Shown here piece after piece: positions 32,781-43,806 of a stretch of 64,000 nucleotides of DNA. The stretch lies in the NCBI GenBank assembly GCA_001566295.1, contig KQ964249.1:186001-250000 (forward strand), in the 5' to 3' direction. The stretch is from Microdochium bolleyi. Its lineage: Eukaryota; Ascomycota; Sordariomycetes; Xylariales; Microdochiaceae. The notes beneath the pieces are model-generated. The model searched no databases and was not told where the DNA came from. It saw only the letters and a program-made list of their open reading frames with translations. Numbering within the stretch: the first letter of the stretch is position 1; every line of letters begins with the position of its first letter. The translations under genes were made by a program, and so were the position numbers.

Positions 32781-33588
32781 ATGCACGCCACTCTCATCCT
32801 CACCTCCACCATCCTCCCCCTCGCCCTCGCAGCCGGCATCCCTCCCGCCAACCGCAGGGCAGTCGGCCAGAAGGGGTAAGTATCATTACCTTCCAAGTCT
32901 TCCACTTATACTTGACAGCCCTTGCTGACGACATCCCCATAGCACTCCCGCCAAGATCGCCCGCGCAGCTATCACCGTGGCCGCCCGCCAGGGGCAAGAG
33001 ACCGGGTCCGGCTGGTCCGACGGCAGCGCCCTCGACGACTCCGGTCTCACGACTCCCGGCAGCGGCGGCGACTGGCCTTCCGCCGGCTCTGGCTCTGAAG
33101 ATGGCGGCTTTGCCAGCACCGTCATCGACCCCGGCAGCGGCGGCAGTTCCGTCGACCCTAGCGACGAGATCCTCGTGTCTGCCACGGCCACCGATGAATC
33201 ATCGTACGTCTCCGAGCCGACTCCTGATCCCAGCACCATCTGGGAAAGTTCTAGTCCTGTCTATTACTCCAGCGCCAGCGCCAGCGCCAGCGCCACCCCA
33301 GACGTCTCGGAGAGCTTCTATTTCAGCAGTAGCACGCCCACCAAGTCCGGCTCTGTCACCACCCCGACCAAGCCCGGTGGCAGCACGCCAACCGGTCCCA
33401 CGTCCGGCTCTGGCTCTGGTTCCGGCTCTGGTTCTGGCTCTGGCTCTGGCTCTGGCTCCGGGTCTGGGTCTTCTTCCGGCGGCAGCAACGGCGTCAACCC
33501 CGTCAAGGGCGCCGGCGGCAAGAACTTTGGCAGCCTGAGCATCGCCTGCCTGCTCGGTCCCCTCGTGATCGCCGTCTTTGCTCTCTAG
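32781..33588 (+). CDS. GPI-anchored Ser/Gly-rich cell-wall protein
   Basis: Exons 32781-32875 and 32943-33588 (67-bp intron) encode 246 aa. The first 18 residues (MHATLILTSTILPLALAA) are a signal peptide, and the NRRAV site just after could be trimmed by a Kex2-like protease. The middle is acidic and Ser/Thr/Gly/Pro-rich, with (SA) repeats near residues 150-160 and a long SG repeat from hexanucleotide units at about 33408-33470. The last 17 residues (LSIACLLGPLVIAVFAL) are hydrophobic after a GGKNFG stretch, a typical GPI-attachment signal. No enzyme domain; a structural surface protein is inferred. I recognise no specific family. Confidence 0.82.
33405..33475 (+). repeat. Hexanucleotide repeat coding Ser-Gly
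   Basis: About 11-12 consecutive variants of GGCTCT / GGTTCC / GGTTCT code an uninterrupted Gly-Ser run inside the GPI-protein gene. Synonymous third-position drift among units shows that the protein repeat is kept while the DNA diverges. Confidence 0.85.
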
Positions 33589-34798
33589 GCCGGCCTTTGG
33601 TTTTTGCTGCCCTCCTTTGGATGGATAGATCCACACAAGGATAAAAAGGACACAACAGGATGCTTGCAGTCCATAGACGCTTCGGGCTTCCTAACCCTCT
33701 GGTATCCCTAGTGTTTTCTTTTTTATTTATTTCTGGTTTCGCCTGATTTACTTGATTTATCGCGGCATTTGGGTACAGCGATGCATGGCATATATACAGC
33801 CGGTGTATATTGTAGGCTTTCATTAATATAATTCACAAAACAATAAGACGCTCGCTTCTAGCATATCTAGCCGGTCCGTCCTGCTTCTTCAGTGTACCAC
33901 TAAAGGGGTGAGAAGCGTGGTGACTATTCATATGGTTTACAACCGAGTAGGCTCCCGAGGATTCCCCTACCGTCCTCCCTCCCTTGACGGCAACATTGCG
34001 TTGCTCATCCAGGGTCGCTCCCGCGGGACCCGCGGGAGCCGGACTTTTCAGTTTTCACATAATGTTCTCGGAGTTCGCTCACTCACTCACTCACTTGAGA
34101 CTGTTGACCCCTTTAGCGTTGTTTGCAGGTTGGGCGAGCCGAAAATGCCAAGATGGAGGCGTGTTTGCCGGCACGGTGTGGTGATGATGGGGCTGCTTGC
34201 TTGCCTTGGACCCGATGTGCGTGATTCTCCACCCTCGGTGGCAATGCTTTCTATGGCAACAACAGTCTCTCATGGAAACCCTTTGCTTGCCTCGAACAGC
34301 CGCTGCGACAGGCTAACGGGGAGAAAATTTGTCCTGGCGACATGCTGGACACCGGAAGAAGGGGGGAGTGGCTGACTAGGCCAAAAGCGGCACGGCAGCC
34401 GTGGCGCTGTCAGGTGGGCACATGGTCATCACTCGCTGCCAAGGTCGCCCTCACGCCGACAAGGGCGAGGTGGTGCATTATATGTACAGAGGGTGCTATT
34501 TTTGGTTTGAATGTACAAGTCTATGGTTGGGTAGTCATCATTACGTCGGTCGTTACAAGCGTCTCGTGCCGCTAGAAAAGTAAATGCAGAGCCCAGTGGC
34601 CCCGGAACCCCCATCGCTTATGCCCAAAGTGTCATCGTAAATGTCATAACCGGTCACCATGGACCCTGTCTATGAATGCTTTGCAGGGCGATGCCCGTTC
34701 GTCGTATGTCTTGTCCTTTATGGCAAGAGCGGACGAAAAAAAAGGAGAGAGAGAGAGAGAGCAATGGAACAAAGGCCACTTGGGTGGGATGGAATGGC
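33589..34798. other. Convergent intergenic region
   Basis: 1.2 kb between the GPI-protein gene and the secreted cysteine-rich gene, whose 3' ends face each other. Contains a (CTCA)n stretch at 34077-34095 and a (GA)n stretch at 34745-34763. No supported ORF. Confidence 0.5.
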
Positions 34799-35425
34799 CT
34801 ACTGCTCCTCCTGACGGTTCCATCGAGGAGCACGAGTCCTGATTTTGCCGATTGTCGGGCTGGGGTTGTTGACGATGTGGCCAATCGTCGGGCTTGGGGT
34901 GACGACGACGTTGCCAATGGTTGGCGTAGGGGCCGAGCCTGATGTGCCGAGCGGCACGAGGCAGATGCCGGGGCAGTTAGATCCGCCCTTGGCCGGGTCG
35001 CAATCATCGCTCGGGTCGTCGAAGCATTGCCTGCCCTTGGCGCACTGCAGTTTCTGGAGGCCGCCGCACACTCTGGCCTTGTTGGGGACGCAGATACCAG
35101 CGGCGTCGCAGTTGATGCCACAGTCAGCCACACGGGGATCTTCCATGCAGCGGGCGGTGCTGGGACACGTCCTGGATCCGATACCACCAGGCATTGTGGG
35201 CATCATGGCACCGCAGGGCTGATAGAAGTTGCTGTTGGGCAGAGGCTGGTTCGTGCTGGTTGAGACGCACTGCCCGATGCAGCGAGACAAATCGCGGCAC
35301 CAGGGCAGCACGGGGGAGCAGGTAGTTCCGGCCTCTTTGCAGTCACCGAACTTGTAGCCACAGACTGTCGCGTTGGCTGTGGCCGTCAGGGCTGCCGCGA
35401 TGACCAGGCTGATGATTCGAACCAT
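34799..35425 (-). CDS. Secreted cysteine-rich protein (effector-like)
   Basis: 208-aa intronless protein with a signal peptide (MVRIISLVIAAALTATANA) and 18 cysteines in the mature part. Two related modules end in an acidic turn plus GIC: CPSTARCMEDPRVADC...GICV and CAKGRQCFDDPSDDCDPAKGG...CPGICL. The second matches a Cys pattern common in small secreted fungal proteins. The C-terminal 40 residues hold three PTIG repeats (TPTIGNVVV, SPTIGHIV, SPTIGKI) and a basic end. No transmembrane or GPI signal, so secretion into medium or host is inferred. The role is unknown; I do not name a function. The 5' leader before the ATG at 35425 contains GT-rich repeats. Confidence 0.82.
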   Translation of the reverse strand: MVRIISLVIAAALTATANATVCGYKFGDCKEAGTTCSPVLPWCRDLSRCIGQCVSTSTNQPLPNSNFYQPCGAMMPTMPGGIGSRTCPSTARCMEDPRVADCGINCDAAGICVPNKARVCGGLQKLQCAKGRQCFDDPSDDCDPAKGGSNCPGICLVPLGTSGSAPTPTIGNVVVTPSPTIGHIVNNPSPTIGKIRTRAPRWNRQEEQ

Positions 35426-37547
35426 TGCGGTGTATGTGTGTATGCGTGGGTGGGTGGATGGGAAGGAAGTAAAGGAAGATGTATCTGTGCTACCGGCGAC
35501 GGAGAAGCCGATGTGATGTGCAGACAGACAAGCAAAAGAGTGTGTGAGTGTGGTTGAAGAAGGAACAAGTTGAGTATCTGGCTGAACTTGAGAGTTGGCT
35601 GTAGACCTGTGGGAATCGATGATGATGCTGGAAGGAGCGGTGGGTGGTGTCTCTGGGTATTTCCTGCCGCTGATCTATTGCCGTGTGAGTTGGGCTGAAC
35701 AGACTTTGAAAGGGTAACGGGGACGCCGCGGGTCTGGCACACTCTTATAACCTTCCGCTCGAGTCAAGACTCGGTTCCGGTTCCCAAGGCTCAACGGGCA
35801 TTCCGACACGCCATGGCAACACTCCAGACGCCCCCAAAGTCAAAAGTCCACAAATAGTCTGCCGAGCTCGATTCTCGGTGCAAAGAAGAAATCCCTGCTC
35901 TGTGGTCCCGTGGCCGTGGCCGTGGCCGTGGCTGAACTCACACACAGCGCCTCTCAGCAGTTCAACCGTGTCAGACGAAGCTGGGGAGCATGACGTGACC
36001 TCCCTGACAAACGTGCGTCGACGGGCCGCCTTGAGGACCACCGTCGAGGGAGCACAACGCAGTAGTGAGCATGGTCTTTGAGCCATAATCTGTTCATTCG
36101 GCAGCTGTTGATGAACGACGACGATCACTCCACGATAAACTCTTGCGGACCGCACCCGGCAACATGAGAGACATGTCTCAGGACCCAGTTGGCTACACGG
36201 GAGGTTCCTGCAGGCAGGTAGGCCTATGCAAGTGCGGACCCTGCCGCATGCTTGCAACTTTAGAGTTGGCTTATGAAAGTGCCCCTTTGGGCGAGCTAGA
36301 CAGGTGAGGGAGGAAGCCACAAGGACAGACGGCCTAAAATCCGCATCGTGCAAGCCATCCTCATCTAGAAGGGTGTTAGTATAGGCCGTTGGCTGACTCG
36401 CTGCTCTCGGCCACGTCCAGACTCAGGTATGCTTACGAGACTGCGATCCTTCTCGTCCAGCAAGGAAACATGTCAGTCAATGAGGCCGTGCCGATATACA
36501 AAATACAAAGGAGCGGCGAGTATACAGGGCCATGCACAACGTGTAGGAAGGGGTCATCGGACGAGTATTCGACGACGTGTCTATGGATCGTCGTGACTGC
36601 CAGCACCGAGCAACGATGTCGGCAGCGACCCGACGGAAAGGATTGCCTACGATGAGATCGCGAGGCCCTGAGATGCGATCGCAAAGCCCTTTAGATGAGT
36701 GCTCTTTGTCTCGAGCATCGGGCAAATCGAGATTCTCGAACGCCATCCCTCCTCCAAGTGGCGCCCATCGACCTGTTTGATCATGTTCATCAGACGGGCA
36801 TGTCCTCCTGGGGCGTCCTCCCCACAAAGATTCACTCTCGGCCCCTCGCTGTCAGTCAGTGTCAGGACGGCCTCTTCCTCAAGTGGCAGCCACCTGAAGC
36901 ACTGGCTTCTCGCTCTCGCGGCCCAAGTCTGCCTACTGCCAGGAATGGCGAGGTCTGGGAGTTGAGCCGCCGCATCTGTCCTAGTCGCCAAGCCGCCGGC
37001 CGCGGCCGCTCCCCGATGGACAGGTGTGGACGCGCATGACTGCATCGGGGATATTATGCAGGTTTGACAAGCTGTGGACCCGATCACGATTAGGTTCGCT
37101 CTAGGCAGCATAAACACGCCGAACCCTCCTCTTGGCTAGCCCTTCGCCTAAACTATGCGGCTCCTGTCCAATACTTCCTGCTCCGCTTCCGACTGGACCT
37201 CTTGGGACTCTTAGCTTGCGGCTCGGGCAACAGAAAAGCCCGCAAGTTGCAGCCACAGGGGATTCTATGTTCTAGAACATTGGCAGGAAAGAATCCATTC
37301 CCACGTGTCCTGCCCAGCGGGTCCCGTGGCTTGACGGCAGCGCCTGGTGGTAAAGGAATGCCATGTCTCAGGTCATGATCAGGCTGCGGCCGTCCAAGAA
37401 CGTGGGAACTGCCTCAGCTGTTGCAACGGCCCACGGCGGTGCCAAGATCTCGGGACTCGAAATCATTTTTCAATAGCCACGACGAGATGCCGTCCCACGT
37501 GGCGGCTCTGGGCCCTCTTCCAAGACGTTGCGGCGCCCGGCTTCTCT
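35426..37547. other. Intergenic region
   Basis: About 2.1 kb. A TTATAA sequence near 35746-35751 may be the TATA box of the cysteine-rich gene (minus strand). A short GTGGCC tandem repeat lies at 35908-35931. No gene-like ORF was found. Confidence 0.45.
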
Positions 37548-38585
37548 TCAACGTCGAAACATGACCCGTACCTCGAATTGGTGCCACAGCGCCGCGCCGT
37601 CCTCTCGCTGAAGCTCGTCCTCAGAAGGCTCCGGAAACGATATAGTCCCTGCCTCGCGGTCCATCACCCTCTTCACCAGCCGCGACCTGACATCGAGATT
37701 CGCGATCCTGTCCCGCCACTCCGCCCTCGCGGCGACGTCGACCCACATGTCCTGCCAGCTCTGCACGTTGTGCCTGTACACATGACTAAACCCGTGCATC
37801 TTGCTGTTTTTCCTGGCGAAGTTGCCAGGATGCGCGCTGCCGACCTGGCCGCCGAGGATCAGCGCCGGGTGACCTGAGTTGGGCGGTATGTCCTTGCGGA
37901 GCAGCCGCAGGCACCGGCCCGCGACGGTCTTCTGCTGCTCGAGCGGGAACAGATGGAACACTGTTGTCAAGTGCAGGATCGTGACACGGCCGTGTAGCTC
38001 GGCGAGTCTATCCGCCCCACGACCGACATCTGACGACATGACATCTGCCAGCATGTCCCCCGGGCACAGGAACCGCGCCCTCGAGAGCCGGTCGTCGTCC
38101 CGAAACAGGTCGAACCCGCAGTCGATGAGGTCCTGCGACACGTCGCTGGCGTAGATCCTCTCGGCTGGGGCGCCATCGTGGATGAGCTTGCGGACGTCCT
38201 GCCCGAAGCAGGTCCCGACATCGAGGAACAGGGGCTCCGTCTCCAGGCCCAGGTCCGGGTCCTCCCGCCGCGGCTGATGATGTCCGTGCCCGGCCCCGGC
38301 CCCGGCCCCAGCCCGGACGAGTGGACCCAAGACATGTGCCGCATACGCTGGGTGCGCGGCGAGGTCGAGCCCCAGGTAGCGGAAGCTGCCGATGCACGGG
38401 TACGGGCAGACGGCGTAGGCCCTGTCGCGTATGCGCGTGATGTGCTCGGCCTGCTGTGCTGACGGAATGTGCGAGTAAGAGGTGAGCACGTCGGCGAAGA
38501 GCCGGGGGACGACGGCGAGGGACGGCTCGACGTGCGTCTCGTAGGGCCTGGCGGCGGTTGCTGGGCATGGTGTAGTGTCTGGCAT
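37548..38585 (-). CDS. SAM-dependent methyltransferase of fungal secondary-metabolite type
   Basis: Intronless 345-aa protein. Motif I is LFLDVGTCFGQD (119-130), followed by KLIHDGAPAERIYASDVSQDLIDCGFDLFRDD. This order (glycine-loop, then D-G-A-P and an acidic motif II, and G-x-x-L-F-R-D) is typical of the family that includes AusD/Trt5-like tailoring methyltransferases. Later stretches HLTTVFHLFPLEQQKTVAGRCLRLLRKD and ALILGGQVGSAHPGNFARK correspond to motifs IV-VI. A low-complexity GAGAGAG run at 93-99 comes from GC-rich repeats. No synthase, P450 or regulator gene accompanies it in this window, so its substrate is open. Confidence 0.86.
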   Translation of the reverse strand: MPDTTPCPATAARPYETHVEPSLAVVPRLFADVLTSYSHIPSAQQAEHITRIRDRAYAVCPYPCIGSFRYLGLDLAAHPAYAAHVLGPLVRAGAGAGAGHGHHQPRREDPDLGLETEPLFLDVGTCFGQDVRKLIHDGAPAERIYASDVSQDLIDCGFDLFRDDDRLSRARFLCPGDMLADVMSSDVGRGADRLAELHGRVTILHLTTVFHLFPLEQQKTVAGRCLRLLRKDIPPNSGHPALILGGQVGSAHPGNFARKNSKMHGFSHVYRHNVQSWQDMWVDVAARAEWRDRIANLDVRSRLVKRVMDREAGTISFPEPSEDELQREDGAALWHQFEVRVMFRR

Positions 38586-39554
38586 TGTGAGTGTATTTGG
38601 TAGCTTTCACGAGGGAGAACGTACAAGTGCCTTGGCCACGATGCTGCTGCTCCCGGACTAGATGCTGTTGTAGTTTGCAGGAGATGAGCCGGGGGGGTAT
38701 GGAGAAACGCGGCAGGGCTCACACTTCGAGGTTGGTACAGATGTTGGAGGTGATTAATCCAAAAGGGTCGCACCTTCCAGACCACGCAAGCCTAATGCGG
38801 GAGTGCGTCATCACAGCAGTTGAGCCCCCAGCTGCCATGCCATGTCGGCAGGCGCATGCTTGCGTTCTACATGCTGCTCGAAGGGACTTGCTTGATACAA
38901 CATTGTATCGCCGCCCACCGAGCCAGATCAAGGACAACGGGTTGGCTGGCAGTGGTGTTTCTGAGGGACGGATAGCCAGACACCGATATTGGAGGAACAC
39001 AATCTGTCACATGCCAGAGCAGGACGCGCGTAGCGACCACGCGGAAAGCCCGGCCTCTCAAGACAATTCCTCCTGGCGCCCAGCACCCCGCAGTCTGCAT
39101 TGTGTAGCAGAGGCCGAGGTCCGAACTAGAGCCACACGGCGTAATCTCGTACTGGGAGACGTGGACTTTTGGACGGGATGTTGAGGGGGAAGTTCTGGGG
39201 CCAGTTGACTGAAGCACCAGAGTGTGGGGGAACTGCCGCAGTGGAGGTGCAGCCCACTGGGGATTGTTTCCTGCCATTGGCCCCTGGCTGCAGGGGGCTG
39301 GGTACCTTAAGCTAGCGCTTCTCCAACACGCGATCCGCGTATCCCGCCCCGACCAGCCGAGATTGGACTTTGTACTTCTTGGCCGTCGTCCGACCTCTTC
39401 CTCGTGGGTTGACAGTCAGCACTCTGCAGTCAGGTCAACCTTTTCAGAGGCACGGCCACGGTCGCTCCCCTTCCCGCCGTTGTCGATCGACATCGCCAAT
39501 CCCACAACGCCCATCCATCCACCCACGGATCGAACATCGACACCTGAACCCAAC
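38586..39554. other. Divergent intergenic region, methyltransferase / sphingoid kinase
   Basis: 0.97 kb with both promoters. The last 250 bases before the kinase ATG are leader-like (CA and TC rich). Open frames that continue the kinase frame upstream (from 39222) have no Lcb4-like content. Confidence 0.45.
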
Positions 39555-41225
39555 ATGGCCAAGCAGTGGGCGTCGACCGGCCCGATCGCCGTCGAGACAA
39601 CTCCCACCCCAGACAGCGTCCTCAACCTCGGCAAGGGTGTCTCCCTCGTCTTCTGGGACACTTCCCTAATCGTCAAGGACCGCGCCCAGGCAAAGCGCCA
39701 CCGCAACAAGAGCTGCGGCTTCACGGCCGGCAGCAGCCCCAACCAGCTCGCCATCCCCTTCTACAACATTCTCTGGGCCGAGGCGACGAGCACGGCCACC
39801 GACTCACAGCCGGGCGGCGGCTCCATCACAATCGACTACGCCCTCCCCACGTCCCCGAAGCACGTCCGCCCGGAGAAGCTCACCTACCCGCTCGGCGCCG
39901 ACGTCCCTCTCCAAGACGCAACGAAATGGGTGGAAACCCTCCTCGACAAAGCCTACGGCCCGGGCGTCCAGCGGCGCAAGCGCGCAAAGGCCATCGTCAA
40001 CCCCCACGCGGGGCCCGGCGGCGCAGATAAGATCTGGGACCGCGACGTGCGGCCCCTGTTCGAGGCGGCGCGCATGACGCTCGACGTGACCCGCACAAGC
40101 ATCACAAAGGAAGCCATCACCATCTGCGAGCAGCTCGACCTCTCCGCCTTTGACGTCGTGATCCCGTGCTCCGGCGACGGCCTGCCGTTCGAGTGCTTCA
40201 ACGGCCTGGGCAACCGGCCCGACGCCCGCAAGGCCCTCAGCGAGCTTGCTGTCGCCCACATACCCTGCGGCAGTGGCAACGGCATGAGCTGCAACCTGTA
40301 CGGCTCGCCTCCCTGCCCGAGCCTCGCGGCGCTGAGCATCATCAAGGGCGTCCGTGCCAAGATGGACCTGATGAGCGTGACGCAGGGGGACAAGCGGATG
40401 CTCAGCTTCCTCAGCCAGTCCCTGGGCATCATCGCCGAGAGCGACCTGGGCACGGAGCACCTGCGCTGGATGGGTGCGAAGCGCTTCGACGTCGGCGTCG
40501 TGCAGCGCATCTTCAGCAAGAAGGTGTACCCCTGCGAGGTCGCAGCCAAGGTCGAGATCGCGGACAAGCAGGCAATCAAGGCGCACTTCAAGCGGATACG
40601 CGCGCAGGAGGACGAGGAGGCATCAAAGGACGGCAGCAGCGGGCGAAAGGTGCTGCAGGAGGACTGGGAGGGCGAGGGCCTGCCGCCGCTCAAGTACGGC
40701 ACCATCAACGACAAGGTGCCCGAGGACTGGGAGAAGACGACGTACGACAATATGGGCAACTTCTACAACGGTAACGTGAGTTGCGCTCTTGCCTACGTGA
40801 CACGCCGCTAGTTTTGCCCTTGGACTTGCACACAGCTAACACAGTGACGACAACAACAGATGGCCTGGATGGCCCCCGCGGCCAACTTCTTCCCCGCGGC
40901 CTGCATCAACGACGGGCTCATGGACCTCGTGTACAACGACGGCAACCTCTCGGCGGCCAAGTACATTGGGCTCATGACGGCTGTCGAGAGCGGCAAGTTC
41001 TTTGACAACCCGAACATGACGTACCGCAAGATCTCAGCGTACCGGATCACCCCTATCCGCCAGACGGGCACCAGCGCGGGCGGCGAGGGCGGGTACATCA
41101 GCATCGACGGCGAGAAGGTCCCGTTTGCGCCGTTCCAGGTTGAGATCCACCCGGGGCTCGCGACGGTGCTGTGCAAGAGCGGGAGGTTTGAGACGCCTGG
41201 GCCAATGGGGTGGGAGAAGGCGTAA
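39555..41225 (+). CDS. Sphingoid long-chain base kinase (Lcb4/Lcb5-type)
   Basis: Exons 39555-40775 and 40860-41225 (84-bp intron) encode 528 aa. The lipid-kinase (DAGK_cat) core begins with KAIVNPHAGPGGADKIW (146-161), the ATP loop CSGDGLPFECFNGLG (205-219) and CGSGNGMSCNLYG (238-250). LSFLSQSLGIIAESDLGTEHLRWMG and the C-terminal NDGLMDLVYNDG and EIHPGLATVLC complete the sphingosine-kinase signature. It phosphorylates sphingoid bases to produce long-chain base phosphates. In fungal relatives the loop usually reads SGDGLPHE; here the His is Phe, see findings. Start chosen at MAKQW with an A at -3. Confidence 0.93.
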
Positions 41226-41728
41226 ATGTGTACGGTTTGGGGGAGGGTGTGAGAGGTTCCAGGTGACATGGCTGGCATATGAGCTGAAAACAGCATCAGA
41301 GGCTAGCAGGGACGAGGGATTGGCACGGAGATGGACAGAGAGGCACGAGGCGCGTCATTACACGTATATACGAAGCAGAGATACCCCCCAGCGTCGGTGT
41401 TACACCCGATACATAATTCAAGGCAACAAACAGCCGTACGATACGTAATCCAAAGCGGCACCATATGGCACGCTGTCCGTGAAAGAACAATGTCACTCCC
41501 AATTTCGCAGCCGATCTGACCGTGCCATTCCTGGCTTTACAGTTAACAGTATAGATATAAAACACGCGCACAGCGACTGGTGATATTGTGTACGCAAGAC
41601 TCGAAACCCAGTTCAGGATGCCTTGTTCTTAACCAGATCGATTGGACACTCCTCTTCTAACATGATGGTCCTTGCAACGCCTCCTCTTCCTGGGCCCCTG
41701 CCAACACTCAAGAGCAGCAGCAGTAGAT
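41226..41728. other. Convergent intergenic region
   Basis: 0.5 kb between the kinase and rrp1 3' ends. AT-rich, no ORF of interest. Confidence 0.45.
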
Positions 41729-42904
41729 CTAGTCATCGAAGCCGCCCCAGCCATCCTCTCCCCCGTCGTTATCGCTGCCCATCTCCTCGTCCTCGTCATC
41801 CGGCTTTGTCTCGTTCCACGGTAACCGCTCGTCCGCGAGACCCTCCTTGGCCCGCGCCCGGACGGGCTTGCTGGGCGACTGGCTCTGCGCCTCGACAAGC
41901 TCCCGGATGGCGGTCAGGAACGCCGAAGCAGCTGGTGCTGTCGTCGCCGACTCCTCGCCGCTGCCGCCGTCCTGCCCTTTCGCGGCGGTGAAGACGCCGG
42001 CCTTCTCCGCCTCGTCGACCCAGATGTCCAGCACGTGCAGCCGCAGGCCCACGGACACCTTGCCGAGGTTGCCCGTCTGGTCGAGCGGCCACTCGCGGAG
42101 CAGCGCGATGAGAGCCGACTGCCTGCCCGTGAGGGTCTCGGGGTCTGTGGTCGTCGTCTTTGCGTCTTGTTGCTGCTGCTCCTCCTCCTCCTCCTCGTCT
42201 TGCTGCTGGTCTGCTGCAGACTTGCTTCCTCTCCGCTTCTTCGCAGCCGCGGCCTTCTTGCTCTTTTTCGACGCAGCAGCCTTGCTGCTGCCGTTGGGGG
42301 AAGAAGAAGAAGATGATGATGATGGTGATGAAACAGCCCAGACCAGCGACGCCGCAAACACCCGCCTGACCAGCAGCAGAAACTTCTCGAGCCGCAGCAC
42401 GTCGATCGACGTCCATTCGCGGCTCAGCGTCTCCCAGAACGCGGCCAGCCACCCGATGACCACCTCCGTCTCCGCGTTTTCCCCGCCGCCGGACCTGCGC
42501 GCCGCGGCCGCGATCGTGCCCAGCAGGCCCGCCAGGTCGGCGCACAGGTTCTGCTGCGGGACGGGCCGGTCGCACATCCACAGGCTGTAGTACAGGCCCT
42601 TCCACAGCTTGAGGTTGTCCGTGTGCGTGAGCCGCGCGGTCGAGGCCGAGGCCGAGAGGAAGGTGCGCAGCGTGTCGAGCGCCGAGGTGCGGATCTTGCG
42701 GTCTGTTTTTTTGGGTAAGGGAGACGGGGGAAATGTTAGTCCTCTGATATGCCTCCTCTTCTCCTCGCTACACGAACACTGCCGGGAGGTTTGCTCTCTT
42801 CTGCTAGTGCGGAAGGGGGAAGGGGTTTCGGCCAGAATTTTGAGAGACGTACCACTCGAAGCTAGATGCTTGATGAATGGCATGCTCTGCGTGTCGGCCG
42901 CCAT
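41729..42904 (-). CDS. rrp1: Ribosomal RNA-processing protein Rrp1/Nop52
   Basis: Exons 42904-42853 and 42702-41729, split by a 150-bp intron, encode 341 aa. The first exon reads MAADTQSMPFIKHLASS and joins DRKIRTSALDTLRTFLSA, the Nop52 signature start. The conserved helical core follows: LKLWKGLYYSLWMCDRPVPQQ, WLAAFWETLSREWTSIDVLRLEKFLLLVRRVF, and later GLRLHVLDIWVDE. Rrp1 acts in the nucleolus on 27S pre-rRNA for the large subunit. Between the core parts there is a low-complexity insert with (Ser) and Lys/Ala stretches, then Gln and Glu runs. The C-terminus is acidic (DDEDEEMGSDNDGGEDGWGG). A conventional reading without the intron would carry about 50 leader residues. Confidence 0.92.
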   Translation of the reverse strand: MAADTQSMPFIKHLASSGTSLKILAETPSPFRTSRREQTSRQCSCSEEKRRHIRGLTFPPSPLPKKTDRKIRTSALDTLRTFLSASASTARLTHTDNLKLWKGLYYSLWMCDRPVPQQNLCADLAGLLGTIAAAARRSGGGENAETEVVIGWLAAFWETLSREWTSIDVLRLEKFLLLVRRVFAASLVWAVSSPSSSSSSSSPNGSSKAAASKKSKKAAAAKKRRGSKSAADQQQDEEEEEEQQQQDAKTTTTDPETLTGRQSALIALLREWPLDQTGNLGKVSVGLRLHVLDIWVDEAEKAGVFTAAKGQDGGSGEESATTAPAASAFLTAIRELVEAQSQSPSKPVRARAKEGLADERLPWNETKPDDEDEEMGSDNDGGEDGWGGFDD

Positions 42905-43806
42905 TGTGGGAAAGGTGCGCGCGACGCTTCGTCGCAGACTATGTCTAAGAAAAGGACAGGCTTTTTGCTCAAGTCGTCGGAGAGCCCGCTCCCGTTTTAT
43001 CGCCTTCGTCTCACGTTTCGAGTGATATCAGTTGAGGTTTTGTTGATCTGCTGGCTTTTTCTCGTCCGTTGCGATCCGGCCCGGCACGATCGTGCTGTGC
43101 AATTTCAATATTTTCTGGGATGGGAGACAGAGCCTCGAGGGGATTGCTGATGTACTCTGCAGGACTCGGAATGATGTCGCGCGAGGATAATAGTGCTTCG
43201 CAGATCGTTGTTGCTCTGACTTGCTCTTCTGGAGCAAAAATCCAGCCGCGAAAAGTCCCCTACCGCACTCGCATGCGATTGACCTGGCTAGTCCCCGCGA
43301 TGCGCCCGATAACAAAATTTTAGTGGAGCATGCGGCGGCCAGGACTCCTTATCGCGGCTTATCATTGACCAGCAATCGAGGGTGTATTGACATCTGAGCA
43401 TTCGCTGAACTCAAGATCTACATTGCAGACGACTGCGGATGAGTGTCCCTCAGATCACAATGACGGGTTGTGTGATAATTCTTTGCTGGGATCTTTCTGG
43501 TCGCTCTAGGACACGATTTGTAGAGCCGTGTTCGTTTATTATAATGATCACGCTGCGCACCATAGCTACAGATAGCTGTCGTAAAGTCATTCAATTACGT
43601 GGGAACACGCTGCGCCTAATGTAGGTACTACTAGGCACAACCCCTGCGAAGTCGCCTAAAGTATCAAATACAGATTGGACCACTGGTCCTCCAGAGAAAC
43701 TCCGGTTTTGTGTCATTACGAAAACAATCGCTGTTTCCTCCACGTTAATTCTCCGTCATCTCCATCCCCTTCCATGTTGCGTAAGAAGCGTCCTGGTGTC
43801 AAGCAT
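42905..43806. other. Intergenic region, rrp1 promoter side
   Basis: 0.9 kb; AT-rich central part (43300-43700) and no supported ORF. It includes the rrp1 promoter and the 3' untranslated region of the Ish1-like gene. Confidence 0.45.
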
